The notes beneath the pieces were generated by a model. The model saw only the letters and a list, made by a program, of their open reading frames with translations. It was not told the origin of the DNA and did no database searches. This document shows, piece after piece, positions 18,816 through 28,124 of a stretch of 64,000 nucleotides of DNA (positions within the stretch are counted from its first letter, which is position 1; each line of letters starts with the position of its first letter). The stretch is taken from contig CAZUXY010000014.1 of the NCBI GenBank assembly GCA_964624235.1, positions 15,398-79,397 on the forward strand, given 5' to 3'. The DNA is from CAZUXY01 sp964624235 (GTDB lineage Bacteria; Spirochaetota; UBA4802; UBA5368). The translations under genes and the position numbers were made by a program.

Positions 18816-19039
18816 CCTATCCCTCCGGAATGACATTATCCTCGATCGGAACTCATCGATAAAGTGCGGCAGTGGTTAACTCATTGAGACTTTAGCAAAA
18901 GCTTAAAAGTTCTTATGGAATATATATAGCGATATACCACCGTACATTATCGTTCAATTATTGTCCAGAAACAATATACTTACGGATTGTAATCTTATTT
19001 CAACCCGGACATATGAATTCAGAATTAACACCGGTTTTA

Positions 19040-19498
19040 CTATTTACGCAAATATATGTCCAGCAGGCTCGCGTTTCTAATTTCCAGACGGTTTTTTGCA
19101 ATCCATGCGATCTTTTTCATAAAGAGGTATCCAAGGCGGTAATCCTCATTAAACAGTTTTTCCAACGCCCCGGCTTCCCAGGTAAACACCACGGTGTCCG
19201 AGACCGCTTTCCCATAGGCGGTATAATACTTCTGCTCGGATTCAATAAGCGCCGAAAAACCGAAAATGTGTCCGGGCTTTATCATTTCCATTCGGATGGT
19301 CCGGTACTGGTCAATGGTAATGCCCAGCTCCACCTCACCCTTTACCACCGCGAATAATTTATCGGCCTTCTCGTTTTGCCTGAAAATATAATCGTGTTCC
19401 GCGTAGTGTTCCCTGAGGGTAATCAACGCCAGCTTTTTCAGCATTCCCTCTTCGAGATCGTTAAACAAGATCACCGATTTCAGTTCAGTATGATCCAT
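19040..19498 (-). CDS. Cyclic-nucleotide-binding domain protein without HTH
   Basis: A 152-aa single-domain protein of the cNMP-binding (Crp N-terminal) fold. DYIFRQNEKADKLFAVVKGEVEL matches the jelly-roll core and KPGHIFGFSALIESEQKYYTAYGKAVSDT the phosphate-binding cassette, although the usual Arg of the cassette is not obvious. It has no C-terminal DNA-binding domain, so it probably acts as a sensor or regulatory subunit rather than a transcription factor. The start is fixed by AAGGAGGG 7 bp upstream, and a good promoter lies just before it. It appears to be transcribed alone. Confidence 0.82.
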   Translation of the reverse strand: MDHTELKSVILFNDLEEGMLKKLALITLREHYAEHDYIFRQNEKADKLFAVVKGEVELGITIDQYRTIRMEMIKPGHIFGFSALIESEQKYYTAYGKAVSDTVVFTWEAGALEKLFNEDYRLGYLFMKKIAWIAKNRLEIRNASLLDIYLRK

Positions 19499-19534
19499 CA
19501 AACCGCCCTCCTTCCGCCCAAACCATACATCAAT

Positions 19535-19563
19535 AGAATACCTCAAAACCGGAAACGTGTCAA
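19535..19563 (-). promoter_or_regulatory. Sigma70 promoter of the cNMP-binding protein gene
   Basis: On the minus strand, TTGACA (19563-19558) and TATTCT (19540-19535) are spaced 17 bp, 37 bp before the start codon. The remainder of the gap to 19819 contains nothing else I can support; a 63-codon frame at 19610-19801 on the minus strand has no RBS. Confidence 0.65.
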
Positions 19564-19819
19564 TATTTCCACAAAGATGTTATACTTTGAAAAATAAACC
19601 ATTTTATTGTTATCCCGAACAAGGCCGTGATTGTAGTCTTTGCCGCTGAATTTCACAAAAAAACTGAAATTCCGGTATTCGGTTGTCCATCGTGGTATCA
19701 CTGAGTATAATGAGAGTAGTGTAATTTTTCCGGAGTAATTGATAAAGCAACAGCTGGATGATAGTCCGGCTGTCGATTAAATTCAAATACGCGCATGTCA
19801 ACTGTTACAGTACAGGCGT

Positions 19820-20302
19820 TTATCTTCTTGGAGTGCCGTGGAACCTGGGCGTTCCGTGATAACGCGGAGTCCCTGAGTACGACGGCTTCTCGCGATACAC
19901 GTCGCCCTTAACCCTGCCTTCGAGCCGGTCCAGCGAATTCTGAAAAGACATTTTCAGCATCGGGTTCATCTCGCCGGGGATTAATGCCTTGAGCGGGGGT
20001 ATGGCCTTCTTGAAATTAAAATACGCAGCTGTATCGGCGGCGAGTAAACGGACAGTATAATCTCTTTTCACATCCCTAATCAGGATAATGAGATTGTTCT
20101 TGGCAATTTCGAACTTTGCCTTGTCGCCGGCCAACTCCCCGTTTCTCAGTTTCCCCAGAGCCTGAAGCGCAGTCATCTGTTCGGGGCTCATCATCCCTTT
20201 GATGATGTCATCCGCTCCGCCCTGTGAATAAATGGTCCCGGTCATCAATACGCATCCGAAAATTAAAACCGTAAGGGGAACAAACACTGTTTTTTTCATC
20301 AA
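19820..20302 (-). CDS. Exported HEAT-like protein with GTPR repeat tail
   Basis: A 160-aa protein with an N-terminal signal peptide (residues 1-26, MMKKTVFVPLTVLIFGC to about YSQG); the Cys at 17 is not in a classical lipobox position, so a lipoprotein is possible but unproven. The body (about 40-135) is helical, with one or two HEAT-like units (AADTAAYFNFKKAIPPLKALI). The last 20 residues are three tandem hexapeptides of the form (Y/F)(S/H)GTPR, giving a basic, probably disordered tail. GGGAGG precedes the ATG. The function is unknown; periplasmic protein-protein contact is the simplest guess. Confidence 0.72.
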   Translation of the reverse strand: MMKKTVFVPLTVLIFGCVLMTGTIYSQGGADDIIKGMMSPEQMTALQALGKLRNGELAGDKAKFEIAKNNLIILIRDVKRDYTVRLLAADTAAYFNFKKAIPPLKALIPGEMNPMLKMSFQNSLDRLEGRVKGDVYREKPSYSGTPRYHGTPRFHGTPRR

Positions 20303-20543
20303 AAGCCTCCCTTATCTTTCCAGTCTTGGGTATCGTTCCTGATAGCCACGGTATGTGAAAATATTACCGGCTGAACTTTGTCAACATAAATAGAAACATG
20401 AAAAAAGAATTACATGGTTTTTAAAAACCGTTATTCTTGTTATTATACATGCCGCCATGTTCATACACCTTATCGTCTTCACCGGTGGCAGTTTTTTAAT
20501 ACTCTGGATAATTACTGGAACCGGCCCGATTCGGCATCGTAAA

Positions 20544-21599
20544 TTACTTAAGGTGCCATGCTCCCTTAGATGCGGCTTTTACCAGTGATTCCAAGGGGAT
20601 AATTACCAGACCTCTGCCGTCAAACACCTTGGACATGGCGTTCCTGGTCTGCTTTAATTCGGTAACATATATAATCTCGGCGCCATGTTCGTCACGTATT
20701 CTGCATGATGATGTCTGCCCTATCCCGGATATTTTATATCGTACTATGGTTTTGGATGGTACATCGTACATTTTCAAAAAACCGTCGCCCGGGTCGGTCA
20801 TCCAGATCCTTCCCCTTCTGTCGGTGCAAAGATCATCCACTGCTTCAAAAAGACGAGTTTTAAAATAAAGTGGTTTCATTTCTTTTGAACCGGGGGCGAA
20901 AGTATATATCCCCATGATGGTTGTACTCAGGTACATCATGCCGGTTCTGTGATCACAGTAAATCCCATTGGCAAGGCCGGCGTCGTCGAGATAAACCTTC
21001 GGATGGAACGCGTCTGTTCCCTTTACCTTCATGCTGTAGACATGACCCTTGGGCTTCAAAAAGTCGAAATTACTCGAAGCGAAATAGCATGTACCGGCCG
21101 CATCGAAAGCCAGGCCGTTAAGTGAGGGGTAGTCACCGGTAACTCTGACCAGAGTGACCAGATCCCTGTCGATGCGGTAAACCGATCCGCCCTTGGCCAT
21201 CCACTCATCCCCCTTATGAGTACCGACTCCCAGGTATAAATAGCCGTCCGGACCTTTATCTATACCCAGCACCATGGTGCCGATTTTCCTGGATTTGACT
21301 ATGGACATACCTGGTCCATTGCCGCCGTCGATAAGGTGAATATGCCCTGTCAGATCGGTGACATACACCCTGCGGGTGTGTTTTTCGAGGTATAGGTTTT
21401 CACAGGCCTTCATTCCGGTAACAAACACACTCCCGGTAAGTGTTTGTAAACCCGTCTCTACCCGATGTTCTTTCACCTCTGTGGAAAACCTCGCCAGATG
21501 CGGCGCCGACGCACATATAAATATCGATCCGGCGATCACACAGCAAGCAGCAACCAGCAGTACTATAATTATAATTCTAACGATTTTTTCTGCGCTCAT
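20544..21599 (-). CDS. Membrane-anchored SMP-30/strictosidine-synthase-like beta-propeller
   Basis: A 351-aa protein with one N-terminal membrane segment (residues 9-32) and a periplasmic six-bladed propeller of the SMP-30/gluconolactonase/strictosidine synthase-like type. Repeated blocks such as DGYLYLGVGTHKG, NGLAFDAAGTCYFASSN, NGIYCDHRTGMMYLST and VDDLCTDRRGRIWMTDPGDG show the YVTN/DxxGxxWxT-like blade pattern. The enzyme reaction is not predictable; lactonase or a purely binding role are both plausible. It stands alone, with no obvious partner gene. The ATG at 21599 has only a weak RBS. Confidence 0.78.
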   Translation of the reverse strand: MSAEKIVRIIIIVLLVAACCVIAGSIFICASAPHLARFSTEVKEHRVETGLQTLTGSVFVTGMKACENLYLEKHTRRVYVTDLTGHIHLIDGGNGPGMSIVKSRKIGTMVLGIDKGPDGYLYLGVGTHKGDEWMAKGGSVYRIDRDLVTLVRVTGDYPSLNGLAFDAAGTCYFASSNFDFLKPKGHVYSMKVKGTDAFHPKVYLDDAGLANGIYCDHRTGMMYLSTTIMGIYTFAPGSKEMKPLYFKTRLFEAVDDLCTDRRGRIWMTDPGDGFLKMYDVPSKTIVRYKISGIGQTSSCRIRDEHGAEIIYVTELKQTRNAMSKVFDGRGLVIIPLESLVKAASKGAWHLK

Positions 21600-21822
21600 A
21601 TCACATTTTCATCCCTGTAGCATGTTGTGGTTATAAAATAAAAGTCGTTTAAAATTCAGTCCCTGTCAATGATGTTTCTTCAATATTAATTCAAGCGTTC
21701 TGTCCATTTAGAATCCCGGGAAGGGAAAATATTATTATGTATGCATATTTGTCACTTTTTTATGAAGTTTTTATGACGATACTACTATAAAGACAACATA
21801 AAATATAAAATGGATAGCGAAT

Positions 21823-22998
21823 ATGGCAAAGGTAAAAGTGATGACAGTTGGCAGTTCCCAGCTCGTGGCCGATGAACTTAAGCGTGCGGCCATCGCTGTT
21901 TTCGGCGAACAGCTCGAAGCAAGTTCAAAGGGTGTGGATGACCTGAAACATGATGAAGACGCTGATCTGTTTCTCTGTCTTCCCACAAGGGTAAAGCAGG
22001 CGGCAGGGATCGTTTCAAAGGAGAAGATCGTTATACTGGAACTTATTCCTGATGCCCATTTCTATGTCGAAGTGGCAAAAATACCCGCCGGTTCACCAGT
22101 ATGTATTTTCAATAACAATACTGTCCAGGCCGACAAGATCCGTGAGTACTGCGTTGAGCATGAAATCCGTAATCTGCGCTATGAGCTTATCCCCTTCACA
22201 GAATTGCCCGATTCAGAAGTCCTTTCGAAACTGGGTAATGCCGACTTCATCATCGGTGCCTCCATCTATGTGGCGACTGGCAGCATACTCTACAGTAAAT
22301 ATAATAACGCACTAAAGGATAACGTAAAAGTACTTGGAGCAAACAGAGTGCCGACCTTTGCCTCTATAAAAGACATAATGGAACGTATGACCATTATAAA
22401 CTACCAGCGCCTGCATTCTCAGCTCACCGGCATCGCAAGGGATCTTAACGATAACATGAAGGATATAACAGTAAACACCCAGCACTGCACCCTTTCTATC
22501 AACAATATCCATTCAACGGTGGTTGAACTGAAAGAGACCATGGTCACCGAGGTCAAAAGCGCCGAGGACAGCCTGCAGCTTTCAGAACGCCTGAATGAAG
22601 CAACCCGCAGCATCTCCGAGGTTATTGACTCAATCGAGGATATCGCCGACCAGACTCACCTGCTGGCGCTCAATGCCTCAATTGAAGCGGCACGAGCGGG
22701 AACAGCCGGGCGGGGATTTGAAGTGGTGGCAAAGGAAGTGCGTAAACTCGCTGAAAACTCGAAGAAAATGGTGGACATGGTGCGGCGCTATGCTGAAAAC
22801 ATCAACAGTAACGTTGAAAGTATCATACCTTTTCTGCTGAAACTCTCCAGGGATATCAATGCAAACAAGGAAACCATGGACGTTATTACCTCGTCCTTGC
22901 AACGTGAAACCAGTTCCATTAATAATATCGAACTTCACCTTCTGAAAATAAGCGAGACCTCGGAACTGCTCAACCGGTCCATGCTTGAGTTCGGTTGA
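21823..22998 (+). CDS. Soluble methyl-accepting chemotaxis-like signalling protein
   Basis: A 391-aa protein with no membrane segment. Residues 1-190 are a sensor-like domain ([54 protein letters not shown]) resembling ligand-sensing modules seen in front of clostridial sigma54-type regulators; I give this as a likeness only. The C-terminal 200 residues contain the MCP signalling hairpin core, [20 protein letters not shown] followed by [18 protein letters not shown]. The signalling helix is short, so it may form a cytoplasmic array or couple to a non-chemotaxis kinase. No che gene is nearby. Confidence 0.85.
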   Translation: MAKVKVMTVGSSQLVADELKRAAIAVFGEQLEASSKGVDDLKHDEDADLFLCLPTRVKQAAGIVSKEKIVILELIPDAHFYVEVAKIPAGSPVCIFNNNTVQADKIREYCVEHEIRNLRYELIPFTELPDSEVLSKLGNADFIIGASIYVATGSILYSKYNNALKDNVKVLGANRVPTFASIKDIMERMTIINYQRLHSQLTGIARDLNDNMKDITVNTQHCTLSINNIHSTVVELKETMVTEVKSAEDSLQLSERLNEATRSISEVIDSIEDIADQTHLLALNASIEAARAGTAGRGFEVVAKEVRKLAENSKKMVDMVRRYAENINSNVESIIPFLLKLSRDINANKETMDVITSSLQRETSSINNIELHLLKISETSELLNRSMLEFG

Positions 22999-23032
22999 TC
23001 CGGAGCATTATCTCTTAGCCGTATCCCTGTTT

Positions 23033-23257
23033 TCAGGCCCTGGCCATGGGTTGTCCGCATTGGGGGCATCTCTGTTCATAGCAGGGAACCCCGCGCTGAT
23101 GCGGCGTCTTTGCGCCGCAGGAGGGACACTGGCATTCTCCACCCGGACCTGCCGCCCTGCCACCGCCGCGTCCTCTGCCCGCCCCGGGTCCCATACCTGA
23201 GCCTTGTCCTCTCCCGTTTCCTTGTCCACGTCCACCACCATTGCTGTTGCCTGCCAT
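23033..23257 (-). CDS. Small Gly/Arg-rich zinc-ribbon protein
   Basis: A 74-aa protein. The N-terminal half is a run of Gly, Arg, Gln and Asn (GGGRGQGNGRGQGSGMGPG). The C-terminal half, CPSCGAKTPHQRGVPCYEQRCPQCGQPM, is a CxxC...C...CxxC metal site resembling the small zinc-ribbon proteins that often sit near NifB/NifX-like or MinD-type ATPases in anaerobes. Start 23257 is fixed by AAGGAG; an upstream in-frame ATG at 23329 lacks an RBS. It is convergent with the chemoreceptor-like gene. None of the usual partner genes is in the window. Confidence 0.7.
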   Translation of the reverse strand: MAGNSNGGGRGQGNGRGQGSGMGPGAGRGRGGGRAAGPGGECQCPSCGAKTPHQRGVPCYEQRCPQCGQPMARA

Positions 23258-23624
23258 TTTAAAGACTCCTTTTTCTGAATTTATTTTTTGCGCATCCCGC
23301 GAGCATTTCGTATTTACAGATCCACGCATTATAAAAAACAGGTCTGCCTTTAACCTGAGTAATAATTACTATAATATGCATCTATTATGATCATCCCCCG
23401 TATTATGTACCAGGGATCATGAGAAACTTGTATTGAGCACACCGGCCTGAACAATAGTTATTGATGAAACCTGTCTGTATTATTATGCACTACAGTACTT
23501 TAAAGAAATTCTCATAATAGCAATTTTACTGATCCTTTGATACATGCAATACACTTTCTATCATTCCGAACTGTATATCAGTTGTTTCTTATCCTCCGTC
23601 AATACCGTTACAACCATTCATAAC

Positions 23625-23643
23625 GACAATGATTATCATTACT
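23625..23643. promoter_or_regulatory. Fur-box-like palindrome in a gene-free stretch
   Basis: GACAATGATTATCATTACT matches 15 of 19 positions of the classical Fur box and contains the perfect 13-bp core AATGATTATCATT. It lies in a stretch without genes (23258-23822), about 370 bp upstream of the zinc-ribbon gene. I see no other feature in that stretch except short AT-rich inverted repeats such as one around 23374-23391. Confidence 0.4.
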
Positions 23644-23822
23644 GTTTAGAATATAACAAAAAATCCCTTGGGTGGTCAAGGGTTTTAACATTTTTTAGAA
23701 TTGATGAAAACTCATCGATGTAATTAGCGGTGTAATCACTCGTCTAAAGTAAACATCGGATCCCGGTGTGAAAAATACCGGAAGGAAGAAGCATTTTACC
23801 TTTTGATACGCAGCGTCCGGAT

Positions 23823-24983
23823 TCAATCGATACTTACCATTGAACCGATCGCCATCAGGATAAATCCTGCTATCGCAACAACCTGAAAAAAAGTGCCGCC
23901 GAGTACGCCCATGGTCCAGTCTGGATTTCTGATATTGCCGTGTTTCCTCACCGCCCTGAGCACCGGTACTACCAGAATGGCCACCAGCAGCGCAATTGCA
24001 CCCCCCGCGAGTCGCATGAAACCGAGAAAATCAAGCACCCCTGTAACCACCACCAGTAAAGTGGGGAGGGTTGCGACGAGCCATGAAAGCTTATCACTCC
24101 ACTTGAGACGCTCTTTCAATATCACCGCCAGCGCCAGCGATATGGACCAGTATGAAGTAAGCATGGCAAGTAGTATGAAAACACTGCCCAGAACGAAAGC
24201 CCAGGGTCCGATGGTGCTTCCCCATCCGGTAATCGCCACTTTGGTCACTTCTGTCGACACACCCATGGATGTAATGGTAATCACCGCTATAATGATCAGG
24301 TTGAGTGCCATACCCGTCAGTATGGCCCAGGGGACCAGCCGTCTTTTCCAGTGCAAGCCTTCTACGGTCTGCGGAACCGAGAAAAGTGCGGAATAGGCGA
24401 ACATTATCATTCCATAGAGGGCCAGCGTTTCTTTGACATTTCCTCTTCCAAACCATTCGGCACGATAGGGCAGTCCCGCAGACCTGATAGTGAGTACCGC
24501 AACCACGATCAGAATGGTCGCCACCGCGTATTTTTCACTGACCCCCACCGCCTTCAGACCGAAAAATACCACAAATGCCGCAATCGCATAGGTGATCAGG
24601 TGCCCTGCCCAGAGCGGTATGCGCAGCAGGTCCCGCAGTATTTCACCGCCGCCTGCAATATACGCTGAAAGGTTTGCGATAAACGCGAAGAAGATCAACA
24701 CAAAGAATATCCAGGTAAACACCGCCCCTCCTTTGCCGCGGAACAGGTACGTGCCGAACAGCTCTACAATCTGACTGGAGGTTGAATCCCACATCATCAT
24801 TTCCGCAATCATGAGATGGATTATGGCGCTGATGAAATAGGCGGTCAGGAGCACCACTATAAACGGTACAATTCCGGTAATTGACGCAAGATACGGGACC
24901 GCCATAATGCCTCCACCCACACCGAAACCGGTGACAATAGCGGCCGCTTCGAGGAAGGTAAGGGTCTTTTGTTGTTGGTGCAT
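23823..24983 (-). CDS. Aromatic amino-acid permease-like transporter (Trp/Tyr permease family)
   Basis: A 386-aa integral membrane protein with about 11 hydrophobic segments. The N-terminal segment AAAIVTGFGVGGGIMAVPYL has the GxGxGxxxxPY signature of the hydroxy/aromatic amino-acid permease group (TyrP, Mtr, TnaB), in the APC superfamily. Start 24983 has AAGGAG 8 bp upstream; an in-frame ATG at 25019 does not. It would import an aromatic or related amino acid by proton symport. It is an isolated gene, so the substrate is not indicated by context. Confidence 0.85.
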   Translation of the reverse strand: MHQQQKTLTFLEAAAIVTGFGVGGGIMAVPYLASITGIVPFIVVLLTAYFISAIIHLMIAEMMMWDSTSSQIVELFGTYLFRGKGGAVFTWIFFVLIFFAFIANLSAYIAGGGEILRDLLRIPLWAGHLITYAIAAFVVFFGLKAVGVSEKYAVATILIVVAVLTIRSAGLPYRAEWFGRGNVKETLALYGMIMFAYSALFSVPQTVEGLHWKRRLVPWAILTGMALNLIIIAVITITSMGVSTEVTKVAITGWGSTIGPWAFVLGSVFILLAMLTSYWSISLALAVILKERLKWSDKLSWLVATLPTLLVVVTGVLDFLGFMRLAGGAIALLVAILVVPVLRAVRKHGNIRNPDWTMGVLGGTFFQVVAIAGFILMAIGSMVSID

Positions 24984-25137
24984 TTCAGATCTCCTTTCTT
25001 TTTCTTTAATATGCGACACTCTTCATATAACTGGAAGCCACACGCAATATTTTCCGATTGACGGTCTGGGTGGAGCGATACCTCTTCTTAAAATAAAAAT
25101 CAAACTAAAAAATGACCAAGCGTTAATTACAATGGAT

Positions 25138-26367
25138 TCATCGTGAATTGCCGCCGCGGGGATCGTCCCTGTTCAGGAGGGTTGCCCTGGTTATTTTTTC
25201 ACCATAACGTTCCTTAAGTCGGTCAAGAATTTCGTCGGTGTTTTTTAAAGGAACCGGATCATTTCCGGATTCCGTCGTATTCCTTCCGAAGAGCTCAAGC
25301 TGGGTGTACTCTTCCCCGTCCGGTGCGGTAAGATTCGATATGCCCATACCAATCAGGCGGACCTTTTTCCCTTTCCGATTGAACTTTCTGTATAGTCCCA
25401 GGGCGGCGGTAAGCAAGTTCTTCATGCCATCGACAGGTTCAGGCATGGTGTGGCTGCGGGTGTAGGTCTCGAATCCTTCCAGCCTTATTTTAAGCGTCAC
25501 GGTACGTCCCTTGATCGCCGCACGCCTCACCCTCCGCCCCAGACTGTCAGCAATACCCAGAATTGTCTGTTCAATGAAATCATCAGATTCCACATCACTG
25601 TTGAAGGTTACTTCTTCGCTGAAGGATTTACGTTCGTATTCCGAATAAACCGCCCGATCATCAATACCGTTAGCCAGTTCCCACAAATGCCTGCCGTGCT
25701 TTCCGAAAGTGGCCTCGAGCATTTCCACCGGCAGTGCGGCAATATCACCGGCGGTCCTTAACCCCCTGGTGTTTAAGAGCTCAACGGTCCTTGGTCCCGC
25801 ACCCCATAATCTTTTAATCGGCAGCGGATGCATAAATCCGCGCTCTTCCCCCGGCGGACAGATGGTCAAACCATCAGGTTTTTCCAAATCCGACGCGATC
25901 TTCGCGATCGACTTATTTGGTGCGATACCCACACTGGCGCCAAGTCCCGTAGATTCAAAAATCTTTTTTTTAATCGATCGGCCCAGTTCGGATGGCTGTC
26001 CGAAAAGTTTTTCAGTCCCGCTGCAGTCCAGAAATGCCTCGTCGATGCTGATCTGTTCCACCAGCGGGGAGAACCCGTGTAAAATATCCATCACCTGTTC
26101 TGAAAGTTCACTGTAACGGTGGAAACGCGGCCTCACGAAAATCCCCGACGGGCAGAGCGCGTATGCCTTTGAAATAGGCAACGCTGAATGAATTCCGAAG
26201 CGCCGCGCTTCATAAGATGAGGCGCTGACTACGCCGCGGCCCTTCCCTCCCCGCGGATCGGCCCCCACGATGACGGGCTTTCCACGGTACTCCGGAAAGT
26301 CGAGTTGTTCCACCGCGGCAAAGAAAGCGTCCATATCCACATGCACGATTACACGTTTTTCGCACAT
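25138..26367 (-). CDS. dinB: DNA polymerase IV (Y-family)
   Basis: A 409-aa translesion polymerase. The catalytic carboxylates are at D11 (HVDMDAFFAAVEQ) and D109/E110 (SIDEAFLD), with the palm block DPRGGKGRGVVSASSYEAR following the first. The helix-hairpin-helix and little-finger domains complete a normal length. A C-terminal QLELFGR motif is a good beta-clamp-binding peptide. The start at 26367 has GAGGAG 7 bp upstream; an in-frame ATG at 26436 has none. Transcribed leftwards; no LexA-type box could be recognised in the AT-rich upstream region (26368-26699), where I see no gene. Confidence 0.95.
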   Translation of the reverse strand: MCEKRVIVHVDMDAFFAAVEQLDFPEYRGKPVIVGADPRGGKGRGVVSASSYEARRFGIHSALPISKAYALCPSGIFVRPRFHRYSELSEQVMDILHGFSPLVEQISIDEAFLDCSGTEKLFGQPSELGRSIKKKIFESTGLGASVGIAPNKSIAKIASDLEKPDGLTICPPGEERGFMHPLPIKRLWGAGPRTVELLNTRGLRTAGDIAALPVEMLEATFGKHGRHLWELANGIDDRAVYSEYERKSFSEEVTFNSDVESDDFIEQTILGIADSLGRRVRRAAIKGRTVTLKIRLEGFETYTRSHTMPEPVDGMKNLLTAALGLYRKFNRKGKKVRLIGMGISNLTAPDGEEYTQLELFGRNTTESGNDPVPLKNTDEILDRLKERYGEKITRATLLNRDDPRGGNSR

Positions 26368-26699
26368 GAATCTTCTCCTCAGTTCACTACTTAACATATA
26401 TATAGTTATCTTATTCCGGTCAATTAAAATACTCATCCTTTTAAAAATAAGAACTACCTTTCAGTTGGACGGTATTAACGTCTGATGACCGGTTACACAA
26501 TTTCAAAACAGTCCCTTAACATTTTAATATTTGTAATTATCTAATTCCATTAACTATATTTAAATTAATAGTTATTATTTTTGTATTAAGTATATATTTT
26601 TGGAAATACCCGCCAGCCGTGATAAATATTAGCGGTATGTCTTTTTTTGTCGCGCTGCTTACATGGTAACGGAATCTATCTCCGTCATGGAGGAAAAAA

Positions 26700-28118
26700 A
26701 TGTGTTGTACTCGGGAATACATGAGTAAATGCGTTTCACCCGCCGAGGCGGTAAAATGCGTTCGATCAGGCGATGTGGTTGATTACGGTTTCTTCAACGG
26801 TAAGCCCGTCGTATGCGACCGTGCCCTGGCCGCGCGAGCTCCTGAGCTTGAGGACGTCAGCATCTATGCCGCGGTTACACTCCCGCCCGTCCCCGAAGTC
26901 ATCAAATATCCCGGCAGTTTCAGCTACATGGACTGGCAATGGAGCAAACTGACGAGAATACTCCATACCCAGGTCGAGACTGCTTATTATTCGCCCATAC
27001 TCTATCATCGGGCGCCGTTTTACTTCCGCTATATCATCGACCGGGACCATGACGAAACCATCGGCCGGGGTTATCGGTCAATTTACTATCAGGACGATAA
27101 ACGCGGTAAAGATGTACAATGGATCACCATCGTCCAGACGTCGCCCATGGACAAAAACGGCTTTTTCAACTTAGGACCTCAAAATTCCGAGACCTCCGCC
27201 AAAATCGAAAGCGCCGACATCGTCATCGTTGAGATCAACCGCAACATGCCGGTATGCCTTGGAGGTAACGAGGAAGCCGTACACATTTCACGTGTCGATT
27301 ACATCGTGGAAGCTCCCGAAGATCAGGAACCGTTCGCCGTACCGGAACTGCCCCCTACGGAACTGGACGGTCAGATAGCCTCACATGTAATTGAACACAT
27401 CCGCGACGGGTGCTGCATACAACTGGGGATCGGTGGAATGCCCAACATGGTGGGAAAACTCATCGCCGCATCAGACCTTAAAAACCTCGGTTGTCACACT
27501 GAGATGTTCGTAGACGCCTATGTGGACATGATCGAATCAGGAAGGATGGACGGTTCGAAGAAGAACATAGACCGTTTCAAGGCGGCCTATACGTTCGCGA
27601 TCGGTTCGAAGCGCATGTACAACTTCATTCATAATAATACCGCCCTGGCATCGTACCCGGTGGATTATACAAATGATCCCCGGATCATCGCCCGCATCGA
27701 CAATATGGTAAGCATCTGCAACGCCATACAGGTTGACTTATTCTCCCAGGTGAACGCTGAAAGCCTGGGATCGGGACAGATTTCGGGGAACGGCGGCATG
27801 TGGGATTTTGTGCTTGGTGCCCAGTGGTCGCAGGGCGGGAAGTCCTTCATTTGCCTTTCATCGACCTTCAGGGACGCGGAGGGAAAGATTCATTCAAGGA
27901 TCGTACCCGGCTTTTCTCCGGGAACCACCACTACCATTCCGCGCCAGATGGTGGATTACCTCGTGACCGAATACGGTGTGGTCAGAATGACTGCCTGTCC
28001 CACATGGATGCGTGCCGAGAAGATCATCAGCATTGCACACCCTGATTTCAGGGATGAGCTTGTCCGGGAAGCCGAAAGAATGAAAATCTGGCGCAGAAGC
28101 AACAGGCTGCCTGAATAA
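26700..28118 (+). CDS. Acetyl-CoA hydrolase/CoA-transferase family protein
   Basis: A 472-aa single-chain class I CoA-transferase of the Cat1/4-hydroxybutyrate CoA-transferase family. E268 in CHTEMFVDAYVDMIESG fits the catalytic glutamate that forms the CoA thioester. The CoA-loop-like blocks QLGIGGMPN and GNGGMWDFVLGAQWSQGGKSFI are present. GGAGG is 6 bp before the ATG. It ends only 6 bp from the convergent anti-sigma gene, and stands alone in its direction. It may move CoA between acetate, succinate, butyrate or 4-hydroxybutyrate; substrate not readable. Together with the BKACE cluster it shows heavy use of acyl-CoA chemistry. Confidence 0.9.
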   Translation: MCCTREYMSKCVSPAEAVKCVRSGDVVDYGFFNGKPVVCDRALAARAPELEDVSIYAAVTLPPVPEVIKYPGSFSYMDWQWSKLTRILHTQVETAYYSPILYHRAPFYFRYIIDRDHDETIGRGYRSIYYQDDKRGKDVQWITIVQTSPMDKNGFFNLGPQNSETSAKIESADIVIVEINRNMPVCLGGNEEAVHISRVDYIVEAPEDQEPFAVPELPPTELDGQIASHVIEHIRDGCCIQLGIGGMPNMVGKLIAASDLKNLGCHTEMFVDAYVDMIESGRMDGSKKNIDRFKAAYTFAIGSKRMYNFIHNNTALASYPVDYTNDPRIIARIDNMVSICNAIQVDLFSQVNAESLGSGQISGNGGMWDFVLGAQWSQGGKSFICLSSTFRDAEGKIHSRIVPGFSPGTTTTIPRQMVDYLVTEYGVVRMTACPTWMRAEKIISIAHPDFRDELVREAERMKIWRRSNRLPE

Positions 28119-28124
28119 AATCAT

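Noticed and set aside
19610..19801. A 63-codon minus-strand frame in the gap after the cNMP-binding gene's promoter
   Set aside because: No RBS and no family; AT-rich gap that easily opens short frames.
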